A stretch of DNA of 64,000 bases from Methyloceanibacter sp. (GTDB lineage: Bacteria; Pseudomonadota; Alphaproteobacteria; Rhizobiales; Methyloligellaceae): the NCBI GenBank assembly GCA_018067145.1, contig JAGPVD010000022.1, forward strand, positions 1-64,000, in the 5' to 3' direction. Under the pieces are notes generated by a model. It did no database searches. It was not told the DNA's origin and saw nothing but the letters and a program-made list of their open reading frames with translations. Positions 1-10,770 of this stretch are shown one piece after another. The translations under genes and the position numbers were made by a program. Every line of letters starts with the position of its first letter. Positions within the stretch are counted from its first letter, which is position 1.

Positions 1-169
1 CCTGCATGGTGGCGGTGAGCACGGTCTTGCCCTCGACCTCTTCGCGGCGCGTGACATCTAACGCTTCAATAAGCGGCAGGAATTTCGGGTAGTCCTCGAC
101 GCGGGTGACAAGGGCATACATGTCTTTCGCCGAATGGGCGACGCGATGTTTGACTTCAAATACGTTCAT
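1..169 (-). CDS. COQ10/RatA-like SRPBCC family protein (N-terminal part, truncated by window edge)
   Basis: Minus-strand translation MNVFEVKHRVAHSAKDMYALVTRVEDYPKFLPLIEALDVTRREEVEGKTVLTATMQ; downstream of lipA. Confidence 0.8.
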   Translation of the reverse strand, partial: MNVFEVKHRVAHSAKDMYALVTRVEDYPKFLPLIEALDVTRREEVEGKTVLTATMQ

Positions 170-184
170 GGTGTGTGTCGGCGT

Positions 185-1147
185 TCAGACGCCAGCCATA
201 GCGTGGCGCGCGGCCTTGAGCCGTTCGAAATCTTCCGCGGCGTGATAGGAAGATCGGGTCATAGGGCTTGAGGCCACGAGGAGAAATCCTTTGTCTTCGG
301 CAAGGCGCCGATAGGATTGGAACTCTTCCGGCGTGACAAAGCGGTCAATGGCCGCATGTTTCCGCGTCGGCTGCAGATATTGGCCAATTGTGAGGAAATC
401 GACGTCTGCCGCGCGCAGATTGTCCATGACGGTGGCGATTTCCACGCCCGTCTCGCCAAGCCCCACCATGATGCCGGACTTGGTGAAGACATAAGGGTCG
501 AGCCGCTTGGCGTGCGCTAAAAGCGCGAGCGAGTGGAGATAGTCAGCCCCTGGACGAATGCGACGGTAGAGCGAGGGCGCCGTTTCGACATTGTGGTTGA
601 ACACGTCGGGCCGCGCCGCGATCACGGTCTGCAGCGCGCCGACTTTGCGCAAGAAATCCGGTGTCAGCACCTCGACGGTCGCGCCGGGGGCCTCTTGTCT
701 GACGGCTTCGATGGTCCGGGCGAAATGCGAAGCCCCACCGTCGTCGAGGTCGTCGCGGTCGACCGACGTCAACACCACATGGGCGAGATTGAGCGCGGCT
801 ACGGCTTTGCCTACACGCGCTGGTTCGCCCGCGTCGAGCGCGCCAGGTTTGCCGGTGGCGACATTGCAGAAGGCGCAAGCCCTCGTGCAGGTATCGCCCA
901 TGATCATCACGGTGGCGTGGCGTTTGCCCCAGCACTCGCCGATATTCGGACAGGCAGCCTCATCGCAAACCGTGTGCAGGCGATGCTCGCGTAGGATTGC
1001 CCGTGTTGCATCGAAAGCATGGGCGCCCGGTACCTTGACGCGGATCCAAGGCGGCTTCGGCAGCACAGGCGTGTCGGGCAGCCGCGCCTTTTCGGGATGG
1101 CGCGGCCGCACCGTCGTCTCACGCAAATTGTCGATCACTGTGACCAT
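185..1147 (-). CDS. lipA: Lipoyl synthase
   Basis: 320 aa; [13 protein letters not shown] and radical [13 protein letters not shown] motifs. Confidence 0.97.
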   Translation of the reverse strand: MVTVIDNLRETTVRPRHPEKARLPDTPVLPKPPWIRVKVPGAHAFDATRAILREHRLHTVCDEAACPNIGECWGKRHATVMIMGDTCTRACAFCNVATGKPGALDAGEPARVGKAVAALNLAHVVLTSVDRDDLDDGGASHFARTIEAVRQEAPGATVEVLTPDFLRKVGALQTVIAARPDVFNHNVETAPSLYRRIRPGADYLHSLALLAHAKRLDPYVFTKSGIMVGLGETGVEIATVMDNLRAADVDFLTIGQYLQPTRKHAAIDRFVTPEEFQSYRRLAEDKGFLLVASSPMTRSSYHAAEDFERLKAARHAMAGV

Positions 1148-1155
1148 CTACCGGC

Positions 1156-1437
1156 TTAGCCTGCTTCGTGTCCCCTGACGCGTTGCCAGAACCACAACAC
1201 CAGCACGGCTCCAATCGACGCGACAAGCAGATTTCCGAGCCAGCCGTAGAACTCAATGTTCAAGAGTCCTGCAAGCGTGCCGCCGACGAACGAGCCGGCG
1301 ATGCCGACCAATAGATTGGTCAGTAGCCCGTGATCGCTCGCCGTTACCTTCTCGGCGATATAGCCGGCGGTCAGACCGATGATGAGCATGCCGAAAAAAC
1401 CGACACCCGGCATCGAAAGCAATCCATGACCTTCCAT
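1156..1437 (-). CDS. GlsB/YeaQ/YmgE family stress response membrane protein (copy 1)
   Basis: 93 aa, Gly-rich TM protein with GxxxGYIAEK, LLVGIAGSFVGGTLAG; AAGGAGG upstream of ATG. Confidence 0.85.
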   Translation of the reverse strand: MEGHGLLSMPGVGFFGMLIIGLTAGYIAEKVTASDHGLLTNLLVGIAGSFVGGTLAGLLNIEFYGWLGNLLVASIGAVLVLWFWQRVRGHEAG

Positions 1438-1476
1438 TGAGTTAGCCTCCTTCTTCAGGCACTGGGCGATATTCGT

Positions 1477-1710
1477 CTAGCGGACGCGCTGCCATATCCA
1501 GAGGCACAATATGGCGCCCAGGGTGGCCACAATGATCTGGCCGATAATTCCGTAGGCGCCGATGCCAATCAGGCCGGCGATGAAGCCGCCAACCACGGCG
1601 CCGACGACGCCGATCAACAGATACACCAGCAGATCTTGCTTCCGACCCATAATGTAAGACGCGAGCGCGCCAGCAATCAGGCCGACAATCAGGAAAATAA
1701 TCAGGCTCAT
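1477..1710 (-). CDS. GlsB/YeaQ/YmgE family stress response membrane protein (copy 2)
   Basis: 77 aa, IVGLIAGALASYIMGR...LIGVVGAVVGGFIAG. Confidence 0.87.
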   Translation of the reverse strand: MSLIIFLIVGLIAGALASYIMGRKQDLLVYLLIGVVGAVVGGFIAGLIGIGAYGIIGQIIVATLGAILCLWIWQRVR

Positions 1711-1719
1711 GTTATTTCT

Positions 1720-1760
1720 CCCATAGTTGGTCGGGCTCGGTTGCGCTCCACTACTATGGG
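1720..1760 (-). promoter_or_regulatory. RBS-proximal inverted repeat upstream of GlsB copy 2 (candidate translational control hairpin)
   Basis: Minus RNA CCCAUAGUagUGG...CCAACUAUGGG; the 3' arm runs into GGGAGAAAUAAC-AUG. Confidence 0.45.
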
Positions 1761-1872
1761 ACCAGATTTGGAGGCGCGGTTGAATGCGTCGAGCACCGAT
1801 TCGTCCATCATCACCGACAATTCGGGATGGGGGAAGACGAGGGACGAATAATTCGGCCTTTGCGGTCTCGCG

Positions 1873-2461
1873 CTAAAGCGACTTCGTCATAAGGATCCAG
1901 TCGCCCGATTTCGGAACGTCTAGCGGCAAGGCCGCAGGATCATGAGCGATGTTCACGAAGCCGACGCGGGCGTAGAGTTGGGCGGCGCCTTCGTTCCAGC
2001 TGCCGACGATGACGCTGAGGGACTGGGGTTCCAGCCTCGCGACCCTTGGTCTCAGCGGCGTCGAGAAGCCTTGTTCCGATTCCCTTCCCACGAAGCTCGG
2101 CAAACGTGGCGAGTATGTTGATGTACCAGGAGCCTGGGACTCTCGCCTCGAGCGCTACGAGCGGACGCACGGTCTCGGACAATTCATCCAGATTGCCGGC
2201 GTCGTAAGGATCGTCGAGGCGATACCCGACGAGGGTTCCTGCCACCTCGCCGTCCAATTCGGCGACGATGGCGTTCCGGTAGGAAAAGCCCCCCTCGTCG
2301 CGGCGTGCGCGGTCGCGGCCAACTTCGAGGGCAGACTGAGCGGGCGCCGCCAGCGAGCGCCACAAGAGATTTGGCATGCCTTCGCCGGCGATATCCATCA
2401 GCACCACGAGCGCGGAAGCGGCGGCAAGCGTTGCGGCCCGGATTGTCGGTTGGGTGACCAT
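1873..2461 (-). pseudogene. GNAT family N-acetyltransferase with a frameshift
   Basis: N-terminal part MVTQPTIRAATLAAASALVVLMDIAGEGMPNLLW...FAELRGKGIGTRLLDAAETKGREA in one frame; C-terminal part LEPQSLSVIVGSWNEGAAQLYARVGFVNIAHDP...WILMTKSL in another; switch near 2030-2036. Confidence 0.7.
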
Positions 2462-2474
2462 GAGGGCTGCGACC

Positions 2475-3575
2475 CTAGACCAGCATGGTGACCGGGTCTT
2501 CGATAAAGGCTTTGAACGCGGCAAGCAGCTCTGCCCCGAGCGCACCGTCGATGACCCGGTGATCGACGGACAAGGTCACGCTCATCATGGTCGCGATCTT
2601 CACCGCATCGCCTTTGATGATGGGCTTCTTTTGGGCGCGGCCCACCGCCATGATCGAGGCTTGCGGCGGGTTAATCACCGCATCGAAGCGGTCGATGCCA
2701 TACATGCCAAGATTGGAAATCGTGGTCGCGCCGCCTTGATATTCGTGGGGCGCGAGACGTTTTGTGCGGGCGCGCTCGGCGAGATCGTGCATCTCGTTAG
2801 AAATCTCCGACAGGCTTTTTACCTCGGCGCAGCGGATGACCGGCGTATGCATGCCACCGCCCTCGAGTGCCACGGCGACGGCGATGTCGGAGGTGCGATG
2901 GCGCAAGATGCCCTCCTCCGTCCAAGTCGCGTTGGCGCCCGGGACGGTCTGCAGCGCCATGCCCATGGCTTTAATGATGAAGTCGTTGAGCGAGAGCTTA
3001 AACGCGCGCGGACCATCCTCCGGCGCCATGTCGTTCAGTCGGGCGCGGGCGGTCAGCAGCGCGTCGATGTCGCAATCGATTGCCAGGTAGAAATGCGGGA
3101 CAGTCTGTTTGGAGAGCGTTAGGCGCTCGGCGATCATGCGCCGCATCGTGTTGTGGGGCACCAACTCATAGGTGCCAGGATCGTAGAGTGCGAGCACTTG
3201 CTGGTCCGACAGGCCAGGCATGGCGGCGGGCGCCGGCGCCGTCACGATTTCGCTCCGGTGCGGCGTGGGGGCGTCCCCGATGTCCTCGGCGACCTCTTCG
3301 ACAATCTCGATGTTAACCGGCTTCGAAGCAGGCGCCTCTTTGACGCGTGCGTGTTTCACGTCGGCCTCGATGATACGGCCATCCGGGCCCGACCCAACAA
3401 GCGCTGTAAGGTCGATTCCCTTCTCGCGCGCTAGACGCCGGGCCAAGGGTGAAGCGAACACACGCGTTGGCTGGCCATTTCCATGACCGTTGCCGTTGGC
3501 CCTGATCTGCTTGGCGATCTGGCTCATCACCTGTTCGGCGGAGCCGTCGCGGGGTTGATCCACCACGTCCGTCAC
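2475..3575 (-). CDS. pdhC: Pyruvate dehydrogenase E2 (dihydrolipoamide acetyltransferase) lacking an N-terminal lipoyl domain
   Basis: 366 aa; peripheral subunit-binding domain ([36 protein letters not shown]) and catalytic [10 protein letters not shown] overlaps pdhB stop by 4 nt. Confidence 0.93.
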   Translation of the reverse strand: MTDVVDQPRDGSAEQVMSQIAKQIRANGNGHGNGQPTRVFASPLARRLAREKGIDLTALVGSGPDGRIIEADVKHARVKEAPASKPVNIEIVEEVAEDIGDAPTPHRSEIVTAPAPAAMPGLSDQQVLALYDPGTYELVPHNTMRRMIAERLTLSKQTVPHFYLAIDCDIDALLTARARLNDMAPEDGPRAFKLSLNDFIIKAMGMALQTVPGANATWTEEGILRHRTSDIAVAVALEGGGMHTPVIRCAEVKSLSEISNEMHDLAERARTKRLAPHEYQGGATTISNLGMYGIDRFDAVINPPQASIMAVGRAQKKPIIKGDAVKIATMMSVTLSVDHRVIDGALGAELLAAFKAFIEDPVTMLV

Positions 3576-4993
3576 TTCCGGTAGCAGACGGCTTTTGCCG
3601 CCGCGATCACTTGCTCGACCGACGGCAGCGCCAGTTTCTCAAGATTGTCCGCGTAGGGCATGGGGACGTCGGCGCCAGTGATTTTGGTGGGCGGGGCATC
3701 CAGATAATCGAACGCCTCGGCTGTCACCGCCGCGCAGATTTCCGAGCCGATGGAGCAGATTGCCCAGCCCTCCTCCACCGTGACGATGCGGTTGGTCTTC
3801 TTCACGGAATTCACGACGGTTCCAATATCGAGCGGCCGTAATGTGCGCAGGTCAATCACCTCCGCCTCGATGTCCTGCAGTGCAAGCTGTTCGGCGGCAT
3901 CGAGCGTATAAGCGAGCCCGCGCGAATAAGAGACGAGGGTCACGTCACGACCCACCCGCGCGATGCGCGCTCTGCCAATGGGCAGGACAAAGTCGTCGAG
4001 TTTCGGCACTTCGAAGCTTTGGCCGTAGAGAACTTCGTTTTCCAAGAACACCACGGGACTGTTGTCGCGGATGGCCGCCTTCAGCAGCCCCTTGGCGTCG
4101 GCGGCAGTGTAAGGCGCGATCACCTTTAAGCCTGGCACGTGAGCGTACCAGGAGGAGAAATCCTGACTGTGTTGGGCGCCAACACGGGCGGCTGCCCCGT
4201 TCGGCCCACGAAATACGATGGGGCAATGCATCTGGCCGCCTGACATATAGAGCGCCTTGGCGGCGGAATTGACGATGTGGTCGATGGCCTGCATGGCGAA
4301 GTTCCACGTCATGAACTCCACGATGGGACGCAGGCCGGCAAACGCCGCACCGACGCCGACACCGGCAAAACCATATTCGGTGATTGGCGTGTCGATGACG
4401 CGGCGCGCGCCGAATGTCTCGAGCAGTCCTTGGGTGACTTTGTAGGCGCCTTCGTATTGGCCGACCTCTTCGCCCATGACGAACACGTCCGCGTCAGCGT
4501 GCATCTCCTCGGTCATGGCGTCGCGCAAGGCCTCGCGCACGGTCAGGGTGACCATCTCGGTGCCTGGCGGCACAGCGCGCTTTGGAACATCTTGTTCCGG
4601 TCTTGGCTCGGCAGGTGCGGCTTGCGGGCCGGCGGGCGCGATCTCGACTTCGGGCGGTGCCTCTCCGGGGTCAGGCACTTCCTCCACCTCGATCGGCTGA
4701 GGTGCGGCGGTAGGCCGTGCCTCGAAGGAGTGCCCCTCGGCGGGATGCCCGTTGTCCGCAAGAAGCATGGCGATGGGCCGATTGACTGGGATGTGTTCGG
4801 TCCCTTCCGGCACAAGAAGCTTGTCGATCTTGCCGTCGTCGAGGGCCTCGACTTCCATGGTCGCCTTGTCGGTCTCGATCTCGGCGATCACATCGCCGGT
4901 CTGGACAGTGTCGCCCTCTTTCACGTGCCATTTGACGAGCGTTCCCTCCTCCATGGTTGGGGAGAGCGCTGGCATGAGGATCTCAGTGGGCAT
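3572..4993 (-). CDS. pdhB: Pyruvate dehydrogenase E1 beta subunit with N-terminal lipoyl domain
   Basis: 473 aa; [28 protein letters not shown]...[11 protein letters not shown] lipoyl domain followed by transketolase-like E1 beta. Confidence 0.96.
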   Translation of the reverse strand: MPTEILMPALSPTMEEGTLVKWHVKEGDTVQTGDVIAEIETDKATMEVEALDDGKIDKLLVPEGTEHIPVNRPIAMLLADNGHPAEGHSFEARPTAAPQPIEVEEVPDPGEAPPEVEIAPAGPQAAPAEPRPEQDVPKRAVPPGTEMVTLTVREALRDAMTEEMHADADVFVMGEEVGQYEGAYKVTQGLLETFGARRVIDTPITEYGFAGVGVGAAFAGLRPIVEFMTWNFAMQAIDHIVNSAAKALYMSGGQMHCPIVFRGPNGAAARVGAQHSQDFSSWYAHVPGLKVIAPYTAADAKGLLKAAIRDNSPVVFLENEVLYGQSFEVPKLDDFVLPIGRARIARVGRDVTLVSYSRGLAYTLDAAEQLALQDIEAEVIDLRTLRPLDIGTVVNSVKKTNRIVTVEEGWAICSIGSEICAAVTAEAFDYLDAPPTKITGADVPMPYADNLEKLALPSVEQVIAAAKAVCYRK

Positions 4994-5009
4994 CTTCTTC
5001 GCGGCCTAT

Positions 5010-6080
5010 CTACGCGACCACGTCGGTATGGAGTTCGGACGGGTCGGGCTCGGGATCGCTTTGCGCGAAGGCGGCAGCCTCGTTGACCACGCTTCTGATT
5101 TCGCGGTCGATGTCTTTCAGTTCATCCTCGCTCCGCCCGGCCTTCAACAGACGCTTGCGCACGAGCTCGATGGGGTCATGGTGCTCCCGCATGTCCTTCA
5201 CCTCTTCGCGCGTCCGGTATTTGGCCGGGTCCGACATGGAGTGACCGCGATAGCGATAGGTGAGCATTTCGAGGATCATCGGCCCCTTGCCGCTTCGGGC
5301 ATGGGCCAGCGCCCGCTTGCCCGCATCCTCGACGGCTGCGACATCCATGCCGTCCACCTGTTCGCCGGCAACGCCAAAGGCCGCCCCACGGTGATAAAGC
5401 TCCTCGGAGTGGGCGCTTGATCGTTCGACCGAAGTGCCCAAGGCGTAGTGATTGTTCTCGATGACGTAGACCACGGGGAGCTTCCACAAGGACGCCATGT
5501 TGAAGCTCTCATAGACTTGGCCCTGATTGGCTGCGCCTTCGCCAAAGAAGCTGACGCAGACGGAATCGTTGCCGCGATATTTGTTGGCGAATGCGAGGCC
5601 GGTGCCGAGCGGTGCTGGCGTGCCGACAATGCCGTGGCCGCCGAAGAAATTCTTCTCCACCGAGAACATGTGCATCGAGCCGCCTTTGCCCTTGGAAATT
5701 CCGTGGCGGCGTCCTGTCAGCTCGGCCATGACGCCCTTGGGGTCCATGCCAGTGGAAAGCATGTGGCCATGATCGCGGTAGGCGGTGATAATTTGATCGT
5801 CTTCGCCGAGCGCCATCATCATGCCGGTGACGACGGCCTCTTGGCCGATATAGAGGTGGCAGAAGCCAGCAATAAAACCCATGCCATAGAGCTGGCCGGC
5901 CTTTTCCTCGAAGCGGCGTATAAGCAGCATCCGGCGGTAGGCGGAAAGCTCTTCGTCAGGCGACAGCCGCGGACCGTCCGATGGCGGCGTGGGATTTGGG
6001 GTGGGAACCTGGTCCATCCAGAAATTGGCCGCTCCCGGGTTCAGGCTTGGGCTGGTCAATCCTGATCTCCTCCGACTCAA
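5010..6080 (-). CDS. pdhA: Pyruvate dehydrogenase E1 alpha subunit
   Basis: YRRMLLIRRFEEKAGQLYGMGFIAGFCHLYIGQEA; TPP motif GEGAANQGQVYESFNMA; alternative start MDQVPTP at about 6017. Confidence 0.96.
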   Translation of the reverse strand: MSRRRSGLTSPSLNPGAANFWMDQVPTPNPTPPSDGPRLSPDEELSAYRRMLLIRRFEEKAGQLYGMGFIAGFCHLYIGQEAVVTGMMMALGEDDQIITAYRDHGHMLSTGMDPKGVMAELTGRRHGISKGKGGSMHMFSVEKNFFGGHGIVGTPAPLGTGLAFANKYRGNDSVCVSFFGEGAANQGQVYESFNMASLWKLPVVYVIENNHYALGTSVERSSAHSEELYHRGAAFGVAGEQVDGMDVAAVEDAGKRALAHARSGKGPMILEMLTYRYRGHSMSDPAKYRTREEVKDMREHHDPIELVRKRLLKAGRSEDELKDIDREIRSVVNEAAAFAQSDPEPDPSELHTDVVA

Positions 6081-6171
6081 ACTATAGGCGCGCGTTAAAA
6101 CGCTAGCACGGTTGAGAAGGAGGCTGGAAGGCGGGCCGGCGTGACGTTGTGGACGGAGATTGCAGGCGCGG

Positions 6172-6507
6172 CTAGCGCTTGGTCAGCGGACCGGTCGGAT
6201 CGGGCTGGCGGCGTTTCATCAGGACGAGATCGTCGGGATGGGCGAGGTTCAGGATGGCGCGGGCGCGCTCGTCCAGCATGTCGGGGTCGAGGCTTTCGGG
6301 CCTGAGCAGCGCCACATCGCGCTCGATCCTCTGCCTGATCTCTTGCAAGCCCGCCAGTTCGCCCTCGAGCACGTCTCTGCGACCCTCCAGATCGGCCTGA
6401 GCCGTTAGGCCATGATCGCCGTTCTGGAGGTGGTAGCCGAAATAGCCACCGACGCCCAAGGCAAGCAGTGGAAAAATGAACGCCCGAAACCGCAATTCCG
6501 TCTCCAA
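6172..6507 (-). CDS. FtsB/DivIC-type septum formation initiator
   Basis: 111 aa; N-terminal TM then coiled coil; between pdhA and eno. Confidence 0.82.
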   Translation of the reverse strand: METELRFRAFIFPLLALGVGGYFGYHLQNGDHGLTAQADLEGRRDVLEGELAGLQEIRQRIERDVALLRPESLDPDMLDERARAILNLAHPDDLVLMKRRQPDPTGPLTKR

Positions 6508-6577
6508 GTCATGGCGAAACGAATCGCCAGAATCGGTCGGGACTGGTTAAGCGGCAGTTACGGTCGGGCGGTTTTTT

Positions 6578-7891
<1,314 letters not shown>

Positions 7892-7907
7892 CTAGGCGGC
7901 GGTCAAC

Positions 7908-8684
7908 GTGAAGGCGTATATCTACCAGGGCGATTGGGAGCCGAGGATCGATGGAATGCCGAAAACGAACCTAAACGCCGAGACCGGAGCCCTGGTGCTG
8001 TTCTCGGGCGGCCAGGATTCCACGGTCTGCCTCGCTTATGCGCTTGATCGCTACACCCGCGTCGAGACGATTGGCTTCGACTATGGCCAGCGCCATGGGA
8101 TCGAACTTGAATGCCGCCGGCATGTGCGAGAGGCGCTGGCGAGCCGCTTTCCGGCCTGGGGGGACAGGCTTGGACCCGATCATATGATCGACATTGGAAG
8201 CTTCGGGGCCATCGGCGACACGGCGCTGACGTCGAACGCCGAGATCGTCATGTTGGAGTCCGGCTTGCCGTCTACATTCGTGCCGGGGCGAAACCTGGTG
8301 TTCTTTGTCTACGCGGCGGCGCTCGGCTACCGGCGGGGGCTGACCGCGCTGGTGGGTGGCATGTGCGAGACGGATTATTCCGGCTATCCCGATTGCCGCG
8401 ACGCGACCTTGCACGCGCAGCAGGAAGCGATCCGGCTCGGCACCGACACGCCCTTCTCTCTCGACACACCATTAATGCGGCGGTCCAAGGCGGAGACTTG
8501 GGCGCTGGCACAGGAGCTCGGCGGCGATACGCTTGTCCAGCTGATCATCGAAGAGACCCATACTTGCTACAAAGGTGAGCGCGGTGTGCGTCATGACTGG
8601 GGCTACGGCTGCGAAACGTGTCCTGCGTGCGAGCTCCGCGCCAAAGGCTTTGAGGAGTGGCGGAACACCACCGCGAAAAGCTAG
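7908..8684 (+). CDS. queC: 7-cyano-7-deazaguanine synthase
   Basis: [18 protein letters not shown]-loop; C-terminal Zn site [19 protein letters not shown]; alternative start at 7956. Confidence 0.95.
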   Translation: MKAYIYQGDWEPRIDGMPKTNLNAETGALVLFSGGQDSTVCLAYALDRYTRVETIGFDYGQRHGIELECRRHVREALASRFPAWGDRLGPDHMIDIGSFGAIGDTALTSNAEIVMLESGLPSTFVPGRNLVFFVYAAALGYRRGLTALVGGMCETDYSGYPDCRDATLHAQQEAIRLGTDTPFSLDTPLMRRSKAETWALAQELGGDTLVQLIIEETHTCYKGERGVRHDWGYGCETCPACELRAKGFEEWRNTTAKS

Positions 8685-8823
8685 CGCGGCTGGGCTTTGC
8701 GAACCTGAACCCCAGACAACTGCAGGTTCAAAACCCATTCAGGCGGATTGTGGGATTTTCCCCTCATCAACCGAGTGACCCGGAAGCGAACCGGGCCCGG
8801 AGATGGAGAAACAGGAGAGACCC

Positions 8824-9108
8824 ATGACCAAGCAGAATCGGATTGGCCTGATCGTTTCAGCTGCTGTGCTTGGGACCGTTGTCGCCTCGAGCGCCATGGC
8901 CGCGCCGCAACAGTATTGTCAGAATTATGCGGGGCTTGCGGTCGTGCAGTCGACCGCGATGCAGGGCCAGAACCGCGGATGTTCGGGCTTCCGTTGACAC
9001 AATTGGTATGACGGTCACTACAAATGGTGCCGTGGCGTGTCGCAAGAATCGGCGCTCGCCGAATTTCTGGTCCGGCAGCATGCGATCGGGGGCAATGGCC
9101 CCTGCTAA
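8824..9108 (+). pseudogene. Small secreted Cys-rich protein ORF interrupted by in-frame TGA (8995-8997)
   Basis: Signal peptide MTKQNRIGLIVSAAVLGTVVASSAMA, then CQNYAGLAVVQSTAMQGQNRGCSGFR[TGA]HNWYDGHYKWCRGVSQESALAEFLVRQHAIGGNGPC in the same frame; SD-like AGGAG upstream. Confidence 0.55.
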
Positions 9109-9227
9109 AACGGCCACTCAGAAATGTGATTTAAGCGTAACGTCCGGCCTCGTGCCGGGCGGTGGCGTTTTGGCACGCCCCCTCAAATTGCCTTGCCCTG
9201 TCGCGTTCGAACGCCCAAGTTCCGCAA

Positions 9228-9863
9228 ATGTACTCGGTCAAAGAAATATATTACACGCTGCAAGGCGAAGGCGCCCAGGCTGGGCGGCCGGCTGTGTTCT
9301 GCCGATTTACGGGATGCAATCTGTGGTCGGGCCGCGAGGATGATCGCGCGGACTCGCTTTGTGATTTCTGCGATACGGATTTCGTCGGCACTGATGGCCC
9401 GGGCGGCGGCAAGTTCATTGAAGCCGACACGCTTGCTCGCAAATGTCGTGAAGCTTGGCGCGGCAACTCCGGTACGCCCCCCTTCGTCGTGCTAACCGGC
9501 GGCGAGCCCATGCTGCAGGTGGATGAGGCTTTGGTCGACGCGCTGCACACGGTCGGCTTCGAAGTGGCCATGGAGACCAATGGCACTCTGCCCGCTTTAG
9601 ACTCGATCGATTGGATTTGCGTCAGCCCCAAGGCTGGCGCGCCGTTGCGGCAGCGCTCGGGCGATGAGCTGAAGCTTGTCTATCCGCAGACCGAGCTCTG
9701 GCCTGAAGAGGTTCAGGCGCTAGAGTTCACGCATTTCCTGTTGCAGCCGATGGACGATGGATCGGGAAATCCTGACAATGCGCGCGCGGCGATTGACTAT
9801 TGCCTAGCCCATCCAAAATGGCGCTTAAGCGTGCAAATTCATAAACTTCTCGGTTTACCTTAA
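9228..9863 (+). CDS. queE: 7-carboxy-7-deazaguanine synthase (radical SAM)
   Basis: YYTLQGEGAQAGRPAVFCRFTGCNLW; CX14CX2C arrangement CNLWSGREDDRADSLCDFC. Confidence 0.95.
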   Translation: MYSVKEIYYTLQGEGAQAGRPAVFCRFTGCNLWSGREDDRADSLCDFCDTDFVGTDGPGGGKFIEADTLARKCREAWRGNSGTPPFVVLTGGEPMLQVDEALVDALHTVGFEVAMETNGTLPALDSIDWICVSPKAGAPLRQRSGDELKLVYPQTELWPEEVQALEFTHFLLQPMDDGSGNPDNARAAIDYCLAHPKWRLSVQIHKLLGLP

Positions 9864-9924
9864 AAATACAGTTTGAGGGTCAAAGCCCTGGCCCGTCGCC
9901 ACAAAATCTCCTAAACAGCCCCTC

Positions 9925-10305
9925 ATGCAAATCTACAAAGAGTTCTTCTTCGAGGCAGCGCATTTCCTGCCCTCCGCACCTCCCGGCCACCCCAATTCGC
10001 GGGTGCATGGGCACTCGTTCCGCGCGCGCGTTACCGTCAATGGCGAGCCGGATGCGCAGACCGGCATCATCGTGCATTTCGACGATCTGGAAGCCGCCGT
10101 GGCAGACGCCCGCGATGCCCTCGATCACCGCATGCTGAATGACGTGGAAGGGCTCGAATTCCCAACGCTGGAGCGCATCGCCATGTGGCTGTGGGACCGG
10201 CTGCACAACCGGCTTCCGGGATTGTCGGAGATCGTGGTGGCGCGTGATTCATGCCATGAAGGCTGCGTCTATCATGGGCCGCCGATGCGGCTCGCCGCGG
10301 AGTAG
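9925..10305 (+). CDS. queD: 6-carboxytetrahydropterin synthase
   Basis: FEAAHFL, RVHGHSFRA, LDHRMLND, CVYHG. Confidence 0.94.
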   Translation: MQIYKEFFFEAAHFLPSAPPGHPNSRVHGHSFRARVTVNGEPDAQTGIIVHFDDLEAAVADARDALDHRMLNDVEGLEFPTLERIAMWLWDRLHNRLPGLSEIVVARDSCHEGCVYHGPPMRLAAE

Positions 10306-10308
10306 GTC

Positions 10309-10770
10309 ATGACGGGAAAGGTCACAGGACTAAAGCAGCTTGGAACGGAGACGCCGGTTCCCGGTTCGCCCGATGAGGCCGAGCTTGAGCGTGTGCCGAA
10401 CCCGCATGCTGACACGGCCTATGTGGCGCGCTTCACCGCGCCCGAATTCACCTGTCTCTGCCCCGTCACGGGCCAGCCGGACTTCGCGCAATTCGTCGTC
10501 GACTACGCGCCGGGCGAATGGCTGCTCGAGTCGAAGTCGTTCAAGCTCTTTCTCGCGAGCTTCCGCAACACCAGCGCCTTTCACGAGGACGCCACCATCA
10601 TGGTCGGTAAGCGCATCGTGGATATGATCGAGCCGCCCTGGCTTCGGATCGGCGGCTATTGGTTCCCGCGGGGTGGCATACCTATCGATGTGTACTGGCA
10701 ACACGGCACGCCGCCCGAGGGCGTGTGGATTCCCGAACAAGGCGTCGCGCCCTATAGCGGACGCGGGTGA
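10309..10770 (+). CDS. queF: NADPH-dependent 7-cyano-7-deazaguanine reductase
   Basis: [44 protein letters not shown]. Confidence 0.96.
   Translation: MTGKVTGLKQLGTETPVPGSPDEAELERVPNPHADTAYVARFTAPEFTCLCPVTGQPDFAQFVVDYAPGEWLLESKSFKLFLASFRNTSAFHEDATIMVGKRIVDMIEPPWLRIGGYWFPRGGIPIDVYWQHGTPPEGVWIPEQGVAPYSGRG

Noticed and set aside
4277-5086. 269-aa plus-strand ORF antisense to pdhB
   Set aside because: Mirror ORF in high-GC DNA; composition (His/Arg/Gly rich) is typical of antisense frames and the minus-strand gene is unambiguous.
8700-8730. Inverted repeat GAACCTG-N15-CAGGTTC after queC as a terminator
   Set aside because: Long loop and no T-run on either strand; weak evidence.
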